From Hyphomicrobiales bacterium (GTDB taxonomy: Bacteria > Pseudomonadota > Alphaproteobacteria > Rhizobiales > Beijerinckiaceae), in the NCBI GenBank assembly GCA_027489535.1, contig JAIXZO010000022.1:390703-454702 (forward strand): a stretch of 64,000 nucleotides of DNA, in the 5' to 3' direction. A program made the position numbers and the translations under genes. Shown piece after piece: positions 8,717-19,511 of this stretch (its first letter is position 1; every line of letters starts with the position of its first letter). The notes under the pieces are model-generated. The model was not told where the DNA came from. It worked only from the letters and a program-made list of their open reading frames with translations, and did not search any database.

Positions 8717-10306
8717 TCAGAACTTCAGCGGCTTGGCCTGATTGACGCCGGGCAGGCTCTGGATCGAGCCGAGCACCGCGTCGGGGAGGCCGCCGTCGAC
8801 TTCGACCAGCGCGATGGCCGAACCGCCCTTGGCGTCGCGGCCGAGGGCGAAGGTGGCGATGTTGACGCCGGCATCGCCCAAAAGACCCGCGAAGCGGCCG
8901 ATGAAGCCGGGCTTGTCCTCGTTGGTGACGTAGATCATCGAGGGCGCGAATTCGGCATCGACCTTGATGCCCTTGATGGCCACGATGCGGGGCTTGCCGT
9001 CATGGAAGACGGTGCCCGCGACGGAGCGTTCCTGCTTCTCGGTGACGACGGTCAGCGTGATCAGCGATTCATAGTCGGAGTCGCCGGCCGCGCGGGTGAT
9101 CTCCTCGATTACGATGCCGCGCTCCTTCGCCACGATCGGCGCGGAGACGACGTTGACGTCCTGCAGCAGCGGACGCAGCAGACCGGCCACCGCGGCGGCC
9201 GTGAGCGCCTTGATCTTCAACTCGGCGACGGAGCCCTCATAGGAAATGCGGACTTCCTTGATGCCGGATTCGGTGAGCTGGCCCGCGAAGGAGCCGAGCT
9301 TTTCGGCGAGCGCGATGAAGGGCTTCAGCTTGGGGGCTTCCTCGGCGGTGATCGAGGGGAAGTTGACCGCGTTCGAAATCGCGCCGCGCATCAGATAGTC
9401 GGACATCTGCTCGGCGACCTGCAAGGCGACGTTTTCCTGCGCCTCGGTGGTGGCCGCGCCGAGATGCGGCGTGCAGACGACGTTGGGGTGGCCGAACAGC
9501 GGGTTCTCGGTGGCGGGCTCGACGGTGAACACGTCGAAGGCCGCGCCCGCGACATGGCCGGAATCGAGCGCCGCGCGCAGAGCCGCCTCGTCCACCAGAC
9601 CGCCGCGCGCGCAATTGACGATGCGCACGCCCTTCTTGGTCTTGGCGAGGTTTTCGGCCGAGAGGATGTTCTTCGTCTGCGCCGTCATCGGCGTGTGCAG
9701 GGTGATGAAATCGGCGCGGGCGAGCAGGTCTTCCAGCTCGACCTTCTCGACGCCGATGTCCACCGCACGCTCGGGCGTGAGGAAGGGATCGAACGCGATG
9801 ACGCGCATGCGCAGGCCGAGCGCGCGGTCGGCGACGATGGAGCCGATATTGCCGCAGCCGATGATGCCGAGCGTCTTGCCGGTGATCTCGACGCCCATGA
9901 AGCGGTTCTTCTCCCACTTGCCGGCCTGCGTGGAGGCGTCGGCGGCGGGGATTTCGCGGGCGATGGCGAACATCATCGCGACGGCGTGTTCGGCCGTGGT
10001 GATGGAGTTGCCGAAGGGCGTGTTCATCACGATGACGCCCTTGCCGGTGGCGGCCGGGATGTCGACGTTGTCGACGCCGATGCCGGCGCGGCCGATGACC
10101 TTCAGGTTCGTCGCGTTGGCGAGGATCTTGTCGGTGACCTTGGTGGCCGAGCGGATCGCGAGGCCGTCATAATTGCCGATGATCTCGGCCAGCTTGTCCT
10201 TGTCCTTGCCGAGGTTGGGCTGGAAATCGACCTCGACGCCGCGCTCCTTGAAGATGGCGACGGCGGCGGGGGACAGGGCGTCGGAAATGAGAACGCGAGG
10301 GGCCAT
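8717..10306 (-). CDS. serA: D-3-phosphoglycerate dehydrogenase
   Basis: First step of serine synthesis: oxidises 3-phosphoglycerate to 3-phosphohydroxypyruvate with NAD. At 529 residues it is the long form. It has the catalytic/NAD domain (GIIGCGNIGSIVADRA Rossmann motif, NCARGG loop, catalytic His in HLGAATTEAQ), an intervening ASB domain, and a C-terminal ACT domain (from about MIYVTNEDKPGFIGRFAGLL), which usually gives feedback control by serine. ATG start at 10306. It follows serC on the same strand, separated by 280 bases of repeat-rich sequence. Confidence 0.97.
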   Translation of the reverse strand: MAPRVLISDALSPAAVAIFKERGVEVDFQPNLGKDKDKLAEIIGNYDGLAIRSATKVTDKILANATNLKVIGRAGIGVDNVDIPAATGKGVIVMNTPFGNSITTAEHAVAMMFAIAREIPAADASTQAGKWEKNRFMGVEITGKTLGIIGCGNIGSIVADRALGLRMRVIAFDPFLTPERAVDIGVEKVELEDLLARADFITLHTPMTAQTKNILSAENLAKTKKGVRIVNCARGGLVDEAALRAALDSGHVAGAAFDVFTVEPATENPLFGHPNVVCTPHLGAATTEAQENVALQVAEQMSDYLMRGAISNAVNFPSITAEEAPKLKPFIALAEKLGSFAGQLTESGIKEVRISYEGSVAELKIKALTAAAVAGLLRPLLQDVNVVSAPIVAKERGIVIEEITRAAGDSDYESLITLTVVTEKQERSVAGTVFHDGKPRIVAIKGIKVDAEFAPSMIYVTNEDKPGFIGRFAGLLGDAGVNIATFALGRDAKGGSAIALVEVDGGLPDAVLGSIQSLPGVNQAKPLKF

Positions 10307-10410
10307 GTGGAACGTTCCTTGGCGTTGACCCTCCCGGGCGGGAGGGATGCGGGCGAAGCCGCAAAGAGGGATGCGCCGAAGCGCGGAAGGGGGAGTGTCC
10401 GGTATCCGCG

Positions 10411-10457
10411 CCCTCGTGGTTCGAGACGCCCGCTTTGCGGGCTCCTCACCATGAGGG
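10411..10457. repeat. Family B repeat, half-length copy
   Basis: A 47-bp palindrome beginning CCCTCGTGGTTCGAGACG and ending GGGCTCCTCACCATGAGGG. It equals the right half of the family B elements, with a different small hairpin (CCCGCTTTGCGGG) in the middle. It lies between serC and serA. Confidence 0.75.
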
Positions 10458-10520
10458 CGCTCTCATGTCGGGGGCGGAAGGGCCGTCGAGAGCCGCGCTC
10501 CTGAAATGTCTCCCCTGAAC

Positions 10521-10568
10521 CCTCATCCCGAGGAGGGCCCGCATCGCGGGCCCGTCGCGAAGGACGGG
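10521..10568. repeat. Family B-related repeat, diverged
   Basis: A sequence of CCTCATCCCGAGGAGGGCCC, then GCATCGCGGGCCC, then GTCGCGAAGGACGGGA. The arm structure is like family B (CCTCATNNNGAGGAG end, small GC hairpin, GTCNCGAA arm) but the ends are changed. It lies just past the serC stop codon, 60 bases from the half-length copy. Confidence 0.6.
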
Positions 10569-10586
10569 AGGAGGAGGCGCGAAGGG

Positions 10587-11759
10587 TTACGCGGCCTTGG
10601 CGAGACCGGCCTTGGCTTCGGCGAAGGCCCACGCCAGCCACTGCATCAGCGCCTGCACGTCGGCCGTCTCGACCGTCGCGCCGCACCAGATGCGCAGGCC
10701 GGCCGGCGCGTCGCGATAGGCCCCGACGTCGTAGGCGACGCCCTGCTTCTCGAGCAGAGAAGCGACCTTCTTGGCGAATTCGGCCTGACCGTCTTCCGGC
10801 AGCGCCTTCACGGCCGCGTCGGAGAAGACGAGGCAGACGGAGGTGTTGGAACGCGTCGCCGGATCCTTCGCGAGGAAGTCGATCCAGTCGTTCGCGGCGA
10901 CGAAATCCGCGATGATCTTGGTATTGGCGTCGGCGCGGGCCACGAGGCCGTCGAGTCCGCCCACCGACTTCGCCCAATGCAGCGAGTCGATGTAGTCCTC
11001 GACGCAGAGCATTGACGGCGTGTTGATGGTCTCGCCCTCGAAGATGCCGGCGATGAGCTTGCCGCCGGAGGTGAGGCGGAACACCTTGGGCAGCGGCCAC
11101 GCCGGCACGTAGCTTTCGAGCCGTTCCACCGCGCGGGGCGAGAGGATGAGCATGCCGTGAGCGGCCTCGCCCCCGAGCACCTTCTGCCAAGAGAAGGTGA
11201 CCACGTCGAGCTTGGGCCAATCGAGCCGCTGCGCGAAGGCCGCCGAGGTGGCGTCGCACAGCGTCAGGCCCTTGCGGTCCGCCGCGATCCAATCGCCGTT
11301 CGGCACGCGCACGCCGGAGGTGGTGCCGTTCCACGTAAAGCAGACGTCGTTGTCGAAATTCACGTCGGCGAGGTTCGGCAATTCGCCGTAACCGGCCTTC
11401 ACGACGCGCGCATCCTTCAGCTTGAGCTGCTTGACCGCATCCGTCACCCAGCCTTCGCCGAAGCTTTCCCAAGCCAGCAGTTCCGCGCCGCGCGCGCCGA
11501 GCATGGTCCACATGGCCATCTCATAGGCGCCGGTGTCGGAGGCGGGCACGATGCCGATGCGGTAATCGGCCGGCACCTGCAGCACTTCGCGCGTCAGATC
11601 GATGGCGAGCTTGAGCTTCGCCTTGCCGACCTTCGCGCGATGCGAGCGGCCGAGCGGCGCGTCCTTCAGGGCTTCGAGGGACCATCCGGGGCGCTTGGCG
11701 CAGGGGCCGGACGAGAAATTGGGGTTCGCCGGCTTGGTGCCGGGAATCTGAACGGTCAT
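10587..11759 (-). CDS. serC: Phosphoserine aminotransferase
   Basis: PLP enzyme converting 3-phosphohydroxypyruvate plus glutamate to phosphoserine, the second step of serine synthesis. At 390 residues it matches the alphaproteobacterial form (N-terminus [14 protein letters not shown]). The PLP lysine lies in [14 protein letters not shown], and [14 protein letters not shown] is the substrate/cofactor loop. It precedes serA in the direction of transcription, so the two probably share a transcript, although repeats in the gap may reduce read-through. A short structured leader and a good promoter lie directly upstream. Confidence 0.96.
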   Translation of the reverse strand: MTVQIPGTKPANPNFSSGPCAKRPGWSLEALKDAPLGRSHRAKVGKAKLKLAIDLTREVLQVPADYRIGIVPASDTGAYEMAMWTMLGARGAELLAWESFGEGWVTDAVKQLKLKDARVVKAGYGELPNLADVNFDNDVCFTWNGTTSGVRVPNGDWIAADRKGLTLCDATSAAFAQRLDWPKLDVVTFSWQKVLGGEAAHGMLILSPRAVERLESYVPAWPLPKVFRLTSGGKLIAGIFEGETINTPSMLCVEDYIDSLHWAKSVGGLDGLVARADANTKIIADFVAANDWIDFLAKDPATRSNTSVCLVFSDAAVKALPEDGQAEFAKKVASLLEKQGVAYDVGAYRDAPAGLRIWCGATVETADVQALMQWLAWAFAEAKAGLAKAA

Positions 11760-11813
11760 CGCGATGTCTCCATCCTCGCAGATGGGCGCCTCCCGTTGGG
11801 GGGAGGTGTCCCG
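11760..11813 (-). promoter_or_regulatory. Structured serC 5' leader (candidate serC RNA motif)
   Basis: On the minus strand two consecutive short hairpins precede the serC start: CCTCCC/GGGAGG (11789-11806) and CCATC/GATGG (11770-11785). The second ends about 10 bases before the ATG and overlaps the expected ribosome-binding region. A conserved serC leader RNA motif is known in alphaproteobacteria; the position and two-hairpin layout fit, but the match to the published consensus is from memory and unverified. Confidence 0.6.
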
Positions 11814-11819
11814 CCGATG

Positions 11820-11848
11820 GGGATAGGGGTGCGACGATCCGCCGTCAA
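11820..11848 (-). promoter_or_regulatory. serC promoter (sigma-70 type)
   Basis: On the minus strand TTGACG (11843-11848) is followed after 17 bases by TATCCC (11820-11825). This predicts a transcript starting near 11813, exactly at the beginning of the hairpin leader. Confidence 0.65.
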
Positions 11849-11879
11849 TTCAAATTGTGAAGACTTTCGACGGACAAGA

Positions 11880-11911
11880 CGGATTGCTTCGCTGTCGCCC
11901 GCAACGATGCG
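11880..11911. repeat. Degenerate right-end fragment of family A repeat
   Basis: Contains GGATTGCTTCGCTGTCGCCC followed by GCAACGATG, which matches the right end of family A (GGATTGCTTCGCTTTCGCTC then GCAATGACG) with a few substitutions. It lies just before copy 2, suggesting an older decayed copy at the same site. Confidence 0.6.
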
Positions 11912-11923
11912 GCCGCCCTCTTT

Positions 11924-12048
11924 CCGTCATTGCGAGGAGCGGAGCGACGCGGCAATCCAGAGCCGCGCCTCGATGGTCGGGAGCGGCGGGCGTTGCGGAC
12001 TCTCGGCGACCTTCAGCTGGATTGCTTCGCTTTCGCTCGCAATGACGG
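11924..12048. repeat. Palindromic intergenic repeat, family A, copy 2
   Basis: A 125-bp element with ends CCGTCATTGCGAGGAGCG and CGCAATGACGG in inverted orientation, and the same interior block GCGCCTCG-TGGTCGG as copy 1 at 6503. No coding sequence. With the flanking repeats it fills the 434-base gap between serC and glmM. Confidence 0.88.
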
Positions 12049-12066
12049 ACGGGGGTCGACCTCCCC

Positions 12067-12176
12067 TGTCATCCCGGGGCGCGAAGCGAACCCGGGACCT
12101 AGGCTTTCTTGCGGGCGTCGGGGAACGAGGCCGGGTCCCGGGTCCGCTGCGCGGCCCGGGATGACAGTGGCGGATG
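12067..12176. repeat. Palindromic intergenic repeat, family C
   Basis: A 110-bp inverted element: TGTCATCCCGGGGCGCG at the left and GGCCCGGGATGACA at the right, with inner arms CCCGGGACC and GGGTCCCGGG. Only one copy is in this window. It ends 17 bases past the glmM stop codon and may serve as its terminator. Confidence 0.8.
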
Positions 12177-12193
12177 ACGTGTGCGGCCTCCCC

Positions 12194-13537
12194 TTACGCC
12201 GCAGCCTTCGCCACGGCTTCGCACACGTCGTCCACCACGCTTTCGACCAGATCGCGGTCGTCGCCTTCGGCCATGACGCGGATGACGGGTTCGGTGCCGG
12301 AGGGGCGGATGACGAGGCGGCCGGATTGGCCGAGGCGTTCGCGGGAGGCGGCGATGAGGGTCGTGACCTTGTCGTTTTCGAGCGGACGGCCGCTCTTGTA
12401 GCGCACGTTTTTGAGGATCTGCGGTACCGGCTCGAAGCAGCGGCACAGCTCGCTGACGGGCTTGCCCGAGCGGCGCACCACGGCGAGGAGCTGGAGGGCG
12501 GCCACGAGGCCGTCTCCGGTGGTGGCGTAGTCGGACAGGATGATGTGGCCGGATTGCTCGCCGCCGACGTTGAAGCCGTGCTCGCGCATGTGCTCGAGCA
12601 CGTAACGATCCCCCACCGCGGTGCGAGCCAGCGCGAGGCCGCGGCCGGCGAGGTGGCGCTCGAGACCGAGATTGGACATGACGGTGGCGACGATGCCGGG
12701 CTTGGTGAGCAGGCCCTCGTCCTGCCAGCTGCCGGCGATGACGGCCATCAGCTGGTCGCCGTCGACCACTTGGCCCTTTTCGTCGACCACGATGACGCGG
12801 TCGGCGTCACCGTCGAGCGCGATGCCGATGTCGGCGCGCATCTCGCGCACTTTCTGCATCAGCGCCTGCGGGGCCGTGGAGCCGACGTCGCGGTTGATGT
12901 TGAAGCCGTCGGGCTCGACGCCCATCGGGATCACCTCGGCCCCGAGCTCCCACAACGCTTCCGGCGCGACCTTGTAGGCGGCCCCGTTGGCGCAATCGAC
13001 GACGATGCGCAGACCGTCGAGATCGAGCCGGCGCGGCAAGGTGCGCTTGGCGAATTCGATGTAGCGGGCATGCACGCTCTCGACGCGCTTGGCGCGGCCG
13101 AGCGCATCGGCGCGGGCGAGACGCAGGCCTAGCTCGCCGTCGATGAGAGCTTCGATCTCGTGCTCCGTCTCGTCGGACAGCTTGTACCCGTCCGGTCCGA
13201 ACAGCTTGATGCCGTTGTCCTCATAGGGATTGTGCGAGGCGGAGATCATCACCCCGAGATCGGCGCGCATGGAGCGCGTGAGCATCGCGACCGCGGGCGT
13301 GGGGATGGGGCCGAGCAGCAGCACGTCCATGCCCACGGAGGTGAAGCCCGCGACGAGCGCGGTTTCGATCATGTAGCCCGACAGGCGCGTGTCCTTGCCG
13401 ATCACGACGCGGTGGCGATGCTCGCCGCGGGTGAAGGCGAGCCCTGCGGCCTGCCCGACGCGCAAGGCCAGATCGGGCGTGATGACCGAATTGGCTTTGC
13501 CGCGGATGCCGTCCGTCCCGAAATATGACCTGCTCAT
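12194..13537 (-). CDS. glmM: Phosphoglucosamine mutase
   Basis: Interconverts glucosamine-6-phosphate and glucosamine-1-phosphate on the way to UDP-GlcNAc for peptidoglycan and lipid A. The 447-residue protein starts [16 protein letters not shown] (substrate loop). It carries the phosphoserine active site [13 protein letters not shown], the metal site DGDADR and the C-terminal phosphate-binding [12 protein letters not shown]. In related genomes glmM usually directly follows ftsH; here two acyltransferase genes lie between them. Confidence 0.96.
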   Translation of the reverse strand: MSRSYFGTDGIRGKANSVITPDLALRVGQAAGLAFTRGEHRHRVVIGKDTRLSGYMIETALVAGFTSVGMDVLLLGPIPTPAVAMLTRSMRADLGVMISASHNPYEDNGIKLFGPDGYKLSDETEHEIEALIDGELGLRLARADALGRAKRVESVHARYIEFAKRTLPRRLDLDGLRIVVDCANGAAYKVAPEALWELGAEVIPMGVEPDGFNINRDVGSTAPQALMQKVREMRADIGIALDGDADRVIVVDEKGQVVDGDQLMAVIAGSWQDEGLLTKPGIVATVMSNLGLERHLAGRGLALARTAVGDRYVLEHMREHGFNVGGEQSGHIILSDYATTGDGLVAALQLLAVVRRSGKPVSELCRCFEPVPQILKNVRYKSGRPLENDKVTTLIAASRERLGQSGRLVIRPSGTEPVIRVMAEGDDRDLVESVVDDVCEAVAKAAA

Positions 13538-13617
13538 GCCGAACTCATCTCCGATACCGCAATGACCTGCATGGGATCCACGTTCCTTATGGCCCCGTTC
13601 CGCTCCGTTTTGACCTC

Positions 13618-13641
13618 AAAAACTGTTTCAAATGGAAACAG
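13618..13641 (-). terminator. Rho-independent terminator after acyltransferase gene
   Basis: Minus strand: stem CTGTTTC/GAAACAG with a five-base loop CATTT, followed by TTTTT. It lies between the end of the first acyltransferase gene and glmM, so glmM must have its own promoter in the 80 bases that follow. Confidence 0.8.
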
Positions 13642-13695
13642 CAGGAAAATACCGGAGATTGTGGTGAACGGTCCATGCATGCGCAGGACGCGGCG

Positions 13696-14826
13696 TCACG
13701 CCGCTTTACGGAGTTCCGGTGCGGGGATGCGGGGCTTTCGGATCAGGGAGGTCAGGACCATGCGCGCGGGTTCCTCGAAATAGCGGAAAGCGATGCAGGA
13801 CAGGAGAACGCAGAGGCCCGCGATGAGGAGGCGATAGGTCGCCGGAATGTCGAGCCCGAGGTCCTCGTAGAGATACAGCATGCGGAAGATGACGAGCCCG
13901 TGGATGAGGTAGAGCGCGAAGGACGCCTGCCCGAGAAACACGAGCACGCGATGGCGCAGCAACTGCGTGACGTAGCCGCCGCCGATGGCCCCGACATAAA
14001 TCAAGACGCATGCGGCGGGAACGAATTGCGCCCACGGCATCTCCACGACCGATCCGTAGATCAGCTTCTGATTTCCGACGAAGAAGATGCTGCCCAACCA
14101 GTAGGCCAAGGCTCCGATTTCGACGACCGTCATGCCGAGGGTCGGGCCGGCGAAGGCGGGCCTTTGGCCTTCGCGCTTCTTGAACAGCCGATGCACGAGC
14201 AGGCCCATCGTGAAATCGGCCATCCGGCCCGCAGGGCTGAGGTAAAGAACCCACGACTCGAGGTGGAAGGGCAATATCTTCGAGAATTGGAGGGCCATGG
14301 CGGCCGTATAGGAGACGGCGCAGAATGCGAGCAGCGTCGACGTCCTCATTTTCACGAGCAGGATGAAGCCGAGATAGAAGAATATTTCCGTCGAAAGCGA
14401 CCAAGCGGGATAGTTGAACTGTCCGTGGAATTCCTTGGCGGGGATCCACGATTGGAACATCACCACGACCATGAAGAGCTGTTCATAGGTCCATTCGAGA
14501 TTTCGGAGCAACAAGATGCCCGCGAAGATGGAGGCGATGTAGAGCGGATAGATGCGGGCGAGCCGAAGCAGGAAATATTCGCGGGCGGAAACGGAGCCGG
14601 CGCGCAATTCGTCCTCATAGCGGCGGCCCAAAATGAACCCCGAAAGAACGAAGAAGAAGGTGACGCCGGAACCGCCGCAAAAGGTGACGAAGCCGTTGAT
14701 GGCGCTGCCGGGCTGCAAAGCGAAAACCGGATAGGCGTTGATGTGGTAAAAAACCACCGGAAGGGCCGCCAAGAACCGGAGCGACGTGAGTTGCGGCAGA
14801 TTGGCGGGGATGGACGGCGAAGACAT
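13696..14826 (-). CDS. Acyltransferase-3 family membrane protein (copy 1), 376 aa
   Basis: Predicted inner-membrane O-acyltransferase of the family that acetylates or acylates surface polysaccharides, Nod factors or other exported glycans; substrate unknown. About ten hydrophobic helices. The family's Arg-x10-His motif is in helix 1 (SLRFLAALPVVFYH), and FFFVLSGFILGRRY and RLARIYPLY are further family landmarks. The start at 14826 (MSSPSIPANL) is placed just before helix 1, with AGGAA upstream. It is closely similar to the next gene (15116-16243) along its whole length, e.g. YEQLF, QSW and EIFFYL blocks, so the two are tandem duplicates. Confidence 0.92.
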   Translation of the reverse strand: MSSPSIPANLPQLTSLRFLAALPVVFYHINAYPVFALQPGSAINGFVTFCGGSGVTFFFVLSGFILGRRYEDELRAGSVSAREYFLLRLARIYPLYIASIFAGILLLRNLEWTYEQLFMVVVMFQSWIPAKEFHGQFNYPAWSLSTEIFFYLGFILLVKMRTSTLLAFCAVSYTAAMALQFSKILPFHLESWVLYLSPAGRMADFTMGLLVHRLFKKREGQRPAFAGPTLGMTVVEIGALAYWLGSIFFVGNQKLIYGSVVEMPWAQFVPAACVLIYVGAIGGGYVTQLLRHRVLVFLGQASFALYLIHGLVIFRMLYLYEDLGLDIPATYRLLIAGLCVLLSCIAFRYFEEPARMVLTSLIRKPRIPAPELRKAA

Positions 14827-15115
14827 ACTGAAAATTCCTGCGCGGCGAAAAATCGACGGTGAAAGCAATCCGGCCCGCTCGCGCGCGCCCCGGGCGACGA
14901 TGAAACCGCCGGCCGAGCCGACGGGGAAGAAAACACGGGCGGCGACGCTCCGACGTCGCGAGATTTCACGAAATCGGCAGGGCACGCCTCAACGCAACAC
15001 TGCGGGACTATGGGCCGTCTGCATCGAAAAAAGCCAGAGCCAATTCAGGCCGCCGGCTGCCGCCCTCACTCGAATCCACGACGATTGCAGCGCCATGAGG
15101 CCTCCCGGGAGCCGC

Positions 15116-16243
15116 TCATGCGGCTTTGCGGAGAGGCGGCGGGGGCAAGCGGCGGGTTCGTTGAAGGTAGGCGATCAGGCGCACGCGCACCGGTTCCTCG
15201 AAGTAGCGATAGATCACGGCGGAGGATGCGATGGACAGGCTCACGCACAACACGCCGAAAAGGACGGGCATATCGAGCCCGAGGTCCTCGAACAGATACG
15301 ACATCCTGAAGACGATGATCACATGCACGAGATACATCGCGTAGGAGGCATAGCCGAGGAAGACGAGAACCGGGTGGCTGATCGCCTTGGAGACGGCGCC
15401 GCCGCCGAGCGAGAAGACGTAGACCAGCAAGCACGTCGCCGGGACGTTGTAATACCAGCCCTTCGATATGTGCGCGCCCGCATTGATGAAGGCGCCGACG
15501 ACGAAGCAGCTCCCGAGCCATAAGATCACCGTCCCCGCCTCGACGAGCGTCCTCCGCCCCGGATCGAACGGTTCGGCGCGCTCCTTGGCGTCCTTATGCA
15601 GATGGAAGCGGTGCAGCAGGAGCCCGAGTGCGAAATCGGGGATGCGCCCGAGCGGCGAGAAATAGACCAGCCACATCTCGATCTCGAACGGGAGGACGTT
15701 CGACTGCTGGATGAGGCAGGATGCGCCGTAAAAGACCAAGCACAACACGACCAGCACGGCCGAGGGCAGACGCACCAGCCCGATGAACGCCAAGTAGAAG
15801 AAGATCTCGACCGAGATCGACCATGACGGAGGGTTGATGGCCGTGAAATATTTCGGGTCGGGAACCCAGCTTTGCATCATCGTGACGGCAAAAAACAACT
15901 GCTCGTACGTCCATTCCCGATTTCTGAACGAGAAGGCCCCGACGAGCAGGCCGGCGATGTAGAGCGGATAGATGCGCGCCAATCGCAGGACGAGATAATC
16001 TCGGATCGACGTCGTCCGGTTCAGGATCTTTTCTCCGTAACGACGGCCGAGAAGGAAGCCCGAAAGGATGAAGAAGAAGGTGACGCCCGCAACGGCCAAG
16101 GTGTTGATGAAGCCCTGCAGCCAGCCGCGTTCGAGGTCGATCGGAGGCATGATCGTCGCGTGGAAGAGCACGATAGGTACGCCGGCGAGGAACCGTATCG
16201 ACGTCAACGGCGCAAGATGATCCGAACCCGGGCTCGCGGACAT
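15116..16243 (-). CDS. Acyltransferase-3 family membrane protein (copy 2), 375 aa
   Basis: Same family and topology as the neighbour at 13696-14826. Landmarks: SIRFLAGVPIVLFH (Arg-x10-His in helix 1), FFFILSGFLLGRRYGEK, RLARIYPLYIAG, SWSISVEIFFYLAF and a C-terminal YRYFEEPVRVRLIAYL. The start at 16243 (MSASPGSDHL) gives nearly the same length as the paralogue (375 against 376). The gap between the copies is 289 bases with no recognisable gene. The pair is bounded by terminators on both sides (13618 and 16333), implying its own promoter; an A/T-rich stretch lies just upstream of this gene. Confidence 0.92.
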   Translation of the reverse strand: MSASPGSDHLAPLTSIRFLAGVPIVLFHATIMPPIDLERGWLQGFINTLAVAGVTFFFILSGFLLGRRYGEKILNRTTSIRDYLVLRLARIYPLYIAGLLVGAFSFRNREWTYEQLFFAVTMMQSWVPDPKYFTAINPPSWSISVEIFFYLAFIGLVRLPSAVLVVLCLVFYGASCLIQQSNVLPFEIEMWLVYFSPLGRIPDFALGLLLHRFHLHKDAKERAEPFDPGRRTLVEAGTVILWLGSCFVVGAFINAGAHISKGWYYNVPATCLLVYVFSLGGGAVSKAISHPVLVFLGYASYAMYLVHVIIVFRMSYLFEDLGLDMPVLFGVLCVSLSIASSAVIYRYFEEPVRVRLIAYLQRTRRLPPPPLRKAA

Positions 16244-16332
16244 GGCAATAACTTTCCGGCAAAACGACGACTGAACGTCGCACGGCAATAAGAAGAATTT
16301 CTAAAACACATCGGGGCGCGCGTGGCACGCCG

Positions 16333-16366
16333 AAAAAGCTTCGGGCGAGCCTTGCGGCCCGCCCGA
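16333..16366 (-). terminator. Rho-independent terminator after ftsH
   Basis: Minus strand: hairpin TCGGGCG/CGCCCGA extended by GCC/GGC around a GCAA tetraloop with one mismatch, then AGCTTTTTC. It lies 31 bases past the ftsH stop. Confidence 0.8.
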
Positions 16367-16396
16367 TGAACAAATCGAAGGAGGAGACCTGCCGCC

Positions 16397-18319
<1,923 letters not shown>

Positions 18320-18461
18320 GGACCGATCGATCGCCTCAATGGGGACCTCGACCTCCGGGACGGGGTCGTCGGTCGCGTTGCATGATGTCAATGTAGGTTC
18401 GCCGGGGGGGCTTGCCAAGGGAACGATGACCCCGGCGTACAGTCGCAGGGTGCGTGAACCG

Positions 18462-19511
18462 TTAATTCGGGTCGCCGCCGCGTGAGGAATCCACGATTTT
18501 ACGTCGCGGATCATCTTCGGGGAAAACCGTGACCACGCCTTTGCGGTCCATGCGAATGAGCGCTCCCGCCAAAGTCCGGCCGCATGTCGCCCCTGAAAGC
18601 CGCGCCCGGACCAAGGCTTCGGCGGCGGCTTCCAACCGCTCCAAACGCATTTCACGGGCCGGAGCCGCGCGCTCGACCGCGCGCGCCAGAAGGCGGATCA
18701 GCAATTCCGCCGGAAGATCGAAAAGGCCCGGAGCGAAGCTCGTGCGGCCCGCATCGACCGCGGCGGTGTCCCGCTCGGCGGCGAGCGCGGCGGCTTCCAA
18801 CGCATCATCGGCGCGCGCGGCACGGGCGGCGAGGCGTGCGAGACGCGTCGCGTCGAGCCCCTCCGCCGCCAATGCCGCCTCGGCCGCGCGCCACCGGGCC
18901 CGCGAATATCGCGCGTCGCGATTGGAAGGATCCTCGAAAAACGGCAGTCCGGCCGCCTTTGCCGTGGCGACGAGCCGGGCCTTGGGCACGGAAAGGAAGG
19001 GCCGCAGCCATGCGACGCCCGCGTATCGCGTCGTCGGCCGGATGCCCGCCAAGCCCGCGATGCCGCTGCCGGCGGCGAGGCGCATCAGGACCGTCTCGGC
19101 CTGATCGTTGTGGTGATGCGCCGTGACCACGGCCTCCGCGCCGATGGCAGCAGCGTGCCTCGCCAGAAGGTCGCGGCGGGCGCGGCGGGCGGCATCCTGC
19201 ACGCCCGTCGCGGGTTTCGGGCCGGACCAGAGCAAGACGGCATGCTCCAGCCCGAGCTTTCGGGCGGCGTCGCCGACGGCGGAGGCTTCGGCCGCAGATT
19301 CGGGCCGCAGGGCGTGGTCCACGGTGGCGACGAAAGGTGCCGGAATGCCGACGGCAGCCGCGTGGGTCGCCGCGCAATGCATCAAGGCCATGGAGTCGGG
19401 TCCGCCGGAGACGGCGAGCAGAACGCGACGACCGTCGAGCGCGCCCAACAGGTCCCGGACCTCGGCGGCGTCGAGGGGAAGCGCGTCGGCCCGCGGGTCT
19501 CGCGTCAGCAT
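18462..19511 (-). CDS. tilS: tRNA(Ile)-lysidine synthase
   Basis: Modifies the wobble C of tRNA-Ile(CAU) to lysidine, allowing AUA decoding. The N-terminal PP-loop ATPase motif is [13 protein letters not shown]. The core includes [26 protein letters not shown] and [11 protein letters not shown]. At 349 residues it has only a short C-terminal region, as in many alphaproteobacteria. Its ATG overlaps the end of cpoB by 7 bases, so the two are translationally linked. Confidence 0.94.
   Translation of the reverse strand: MLTRDPRADALPLDAAEVRDLLGALDGRRVLLAVSGGPDSMALMHCAATHAAAVGIPAPFVATVDHALRPESAAEASAVGDAARKLGLEHAVLLWSGPKPATGVQDAARRARRDLLARHAAAIGAEAVVTAHHHNDQAETVLMRLAAGSGIAGLAGIRPTTRYAGVAWLRPFLSVPKARLVATAKAAGLPFFEDPSNRDARYSRARWRAAEAALAAEGLDATRLARLAARAARADDALEAAALAAERDTAAVDAGRTSFAPGLFDLPAELLIRLLARAVERAAPAREMRLERLEAAAEALVRARLSGATCGRTLAGALIRMDRKGVVTVFPEDDPRRKIVDSSRGGDPN

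Noticed and set aside
6503..12176. CRISPR array
   Set aside because: Repeats are long palindromes at separate sites without regular spacers, and no cas genes are present.
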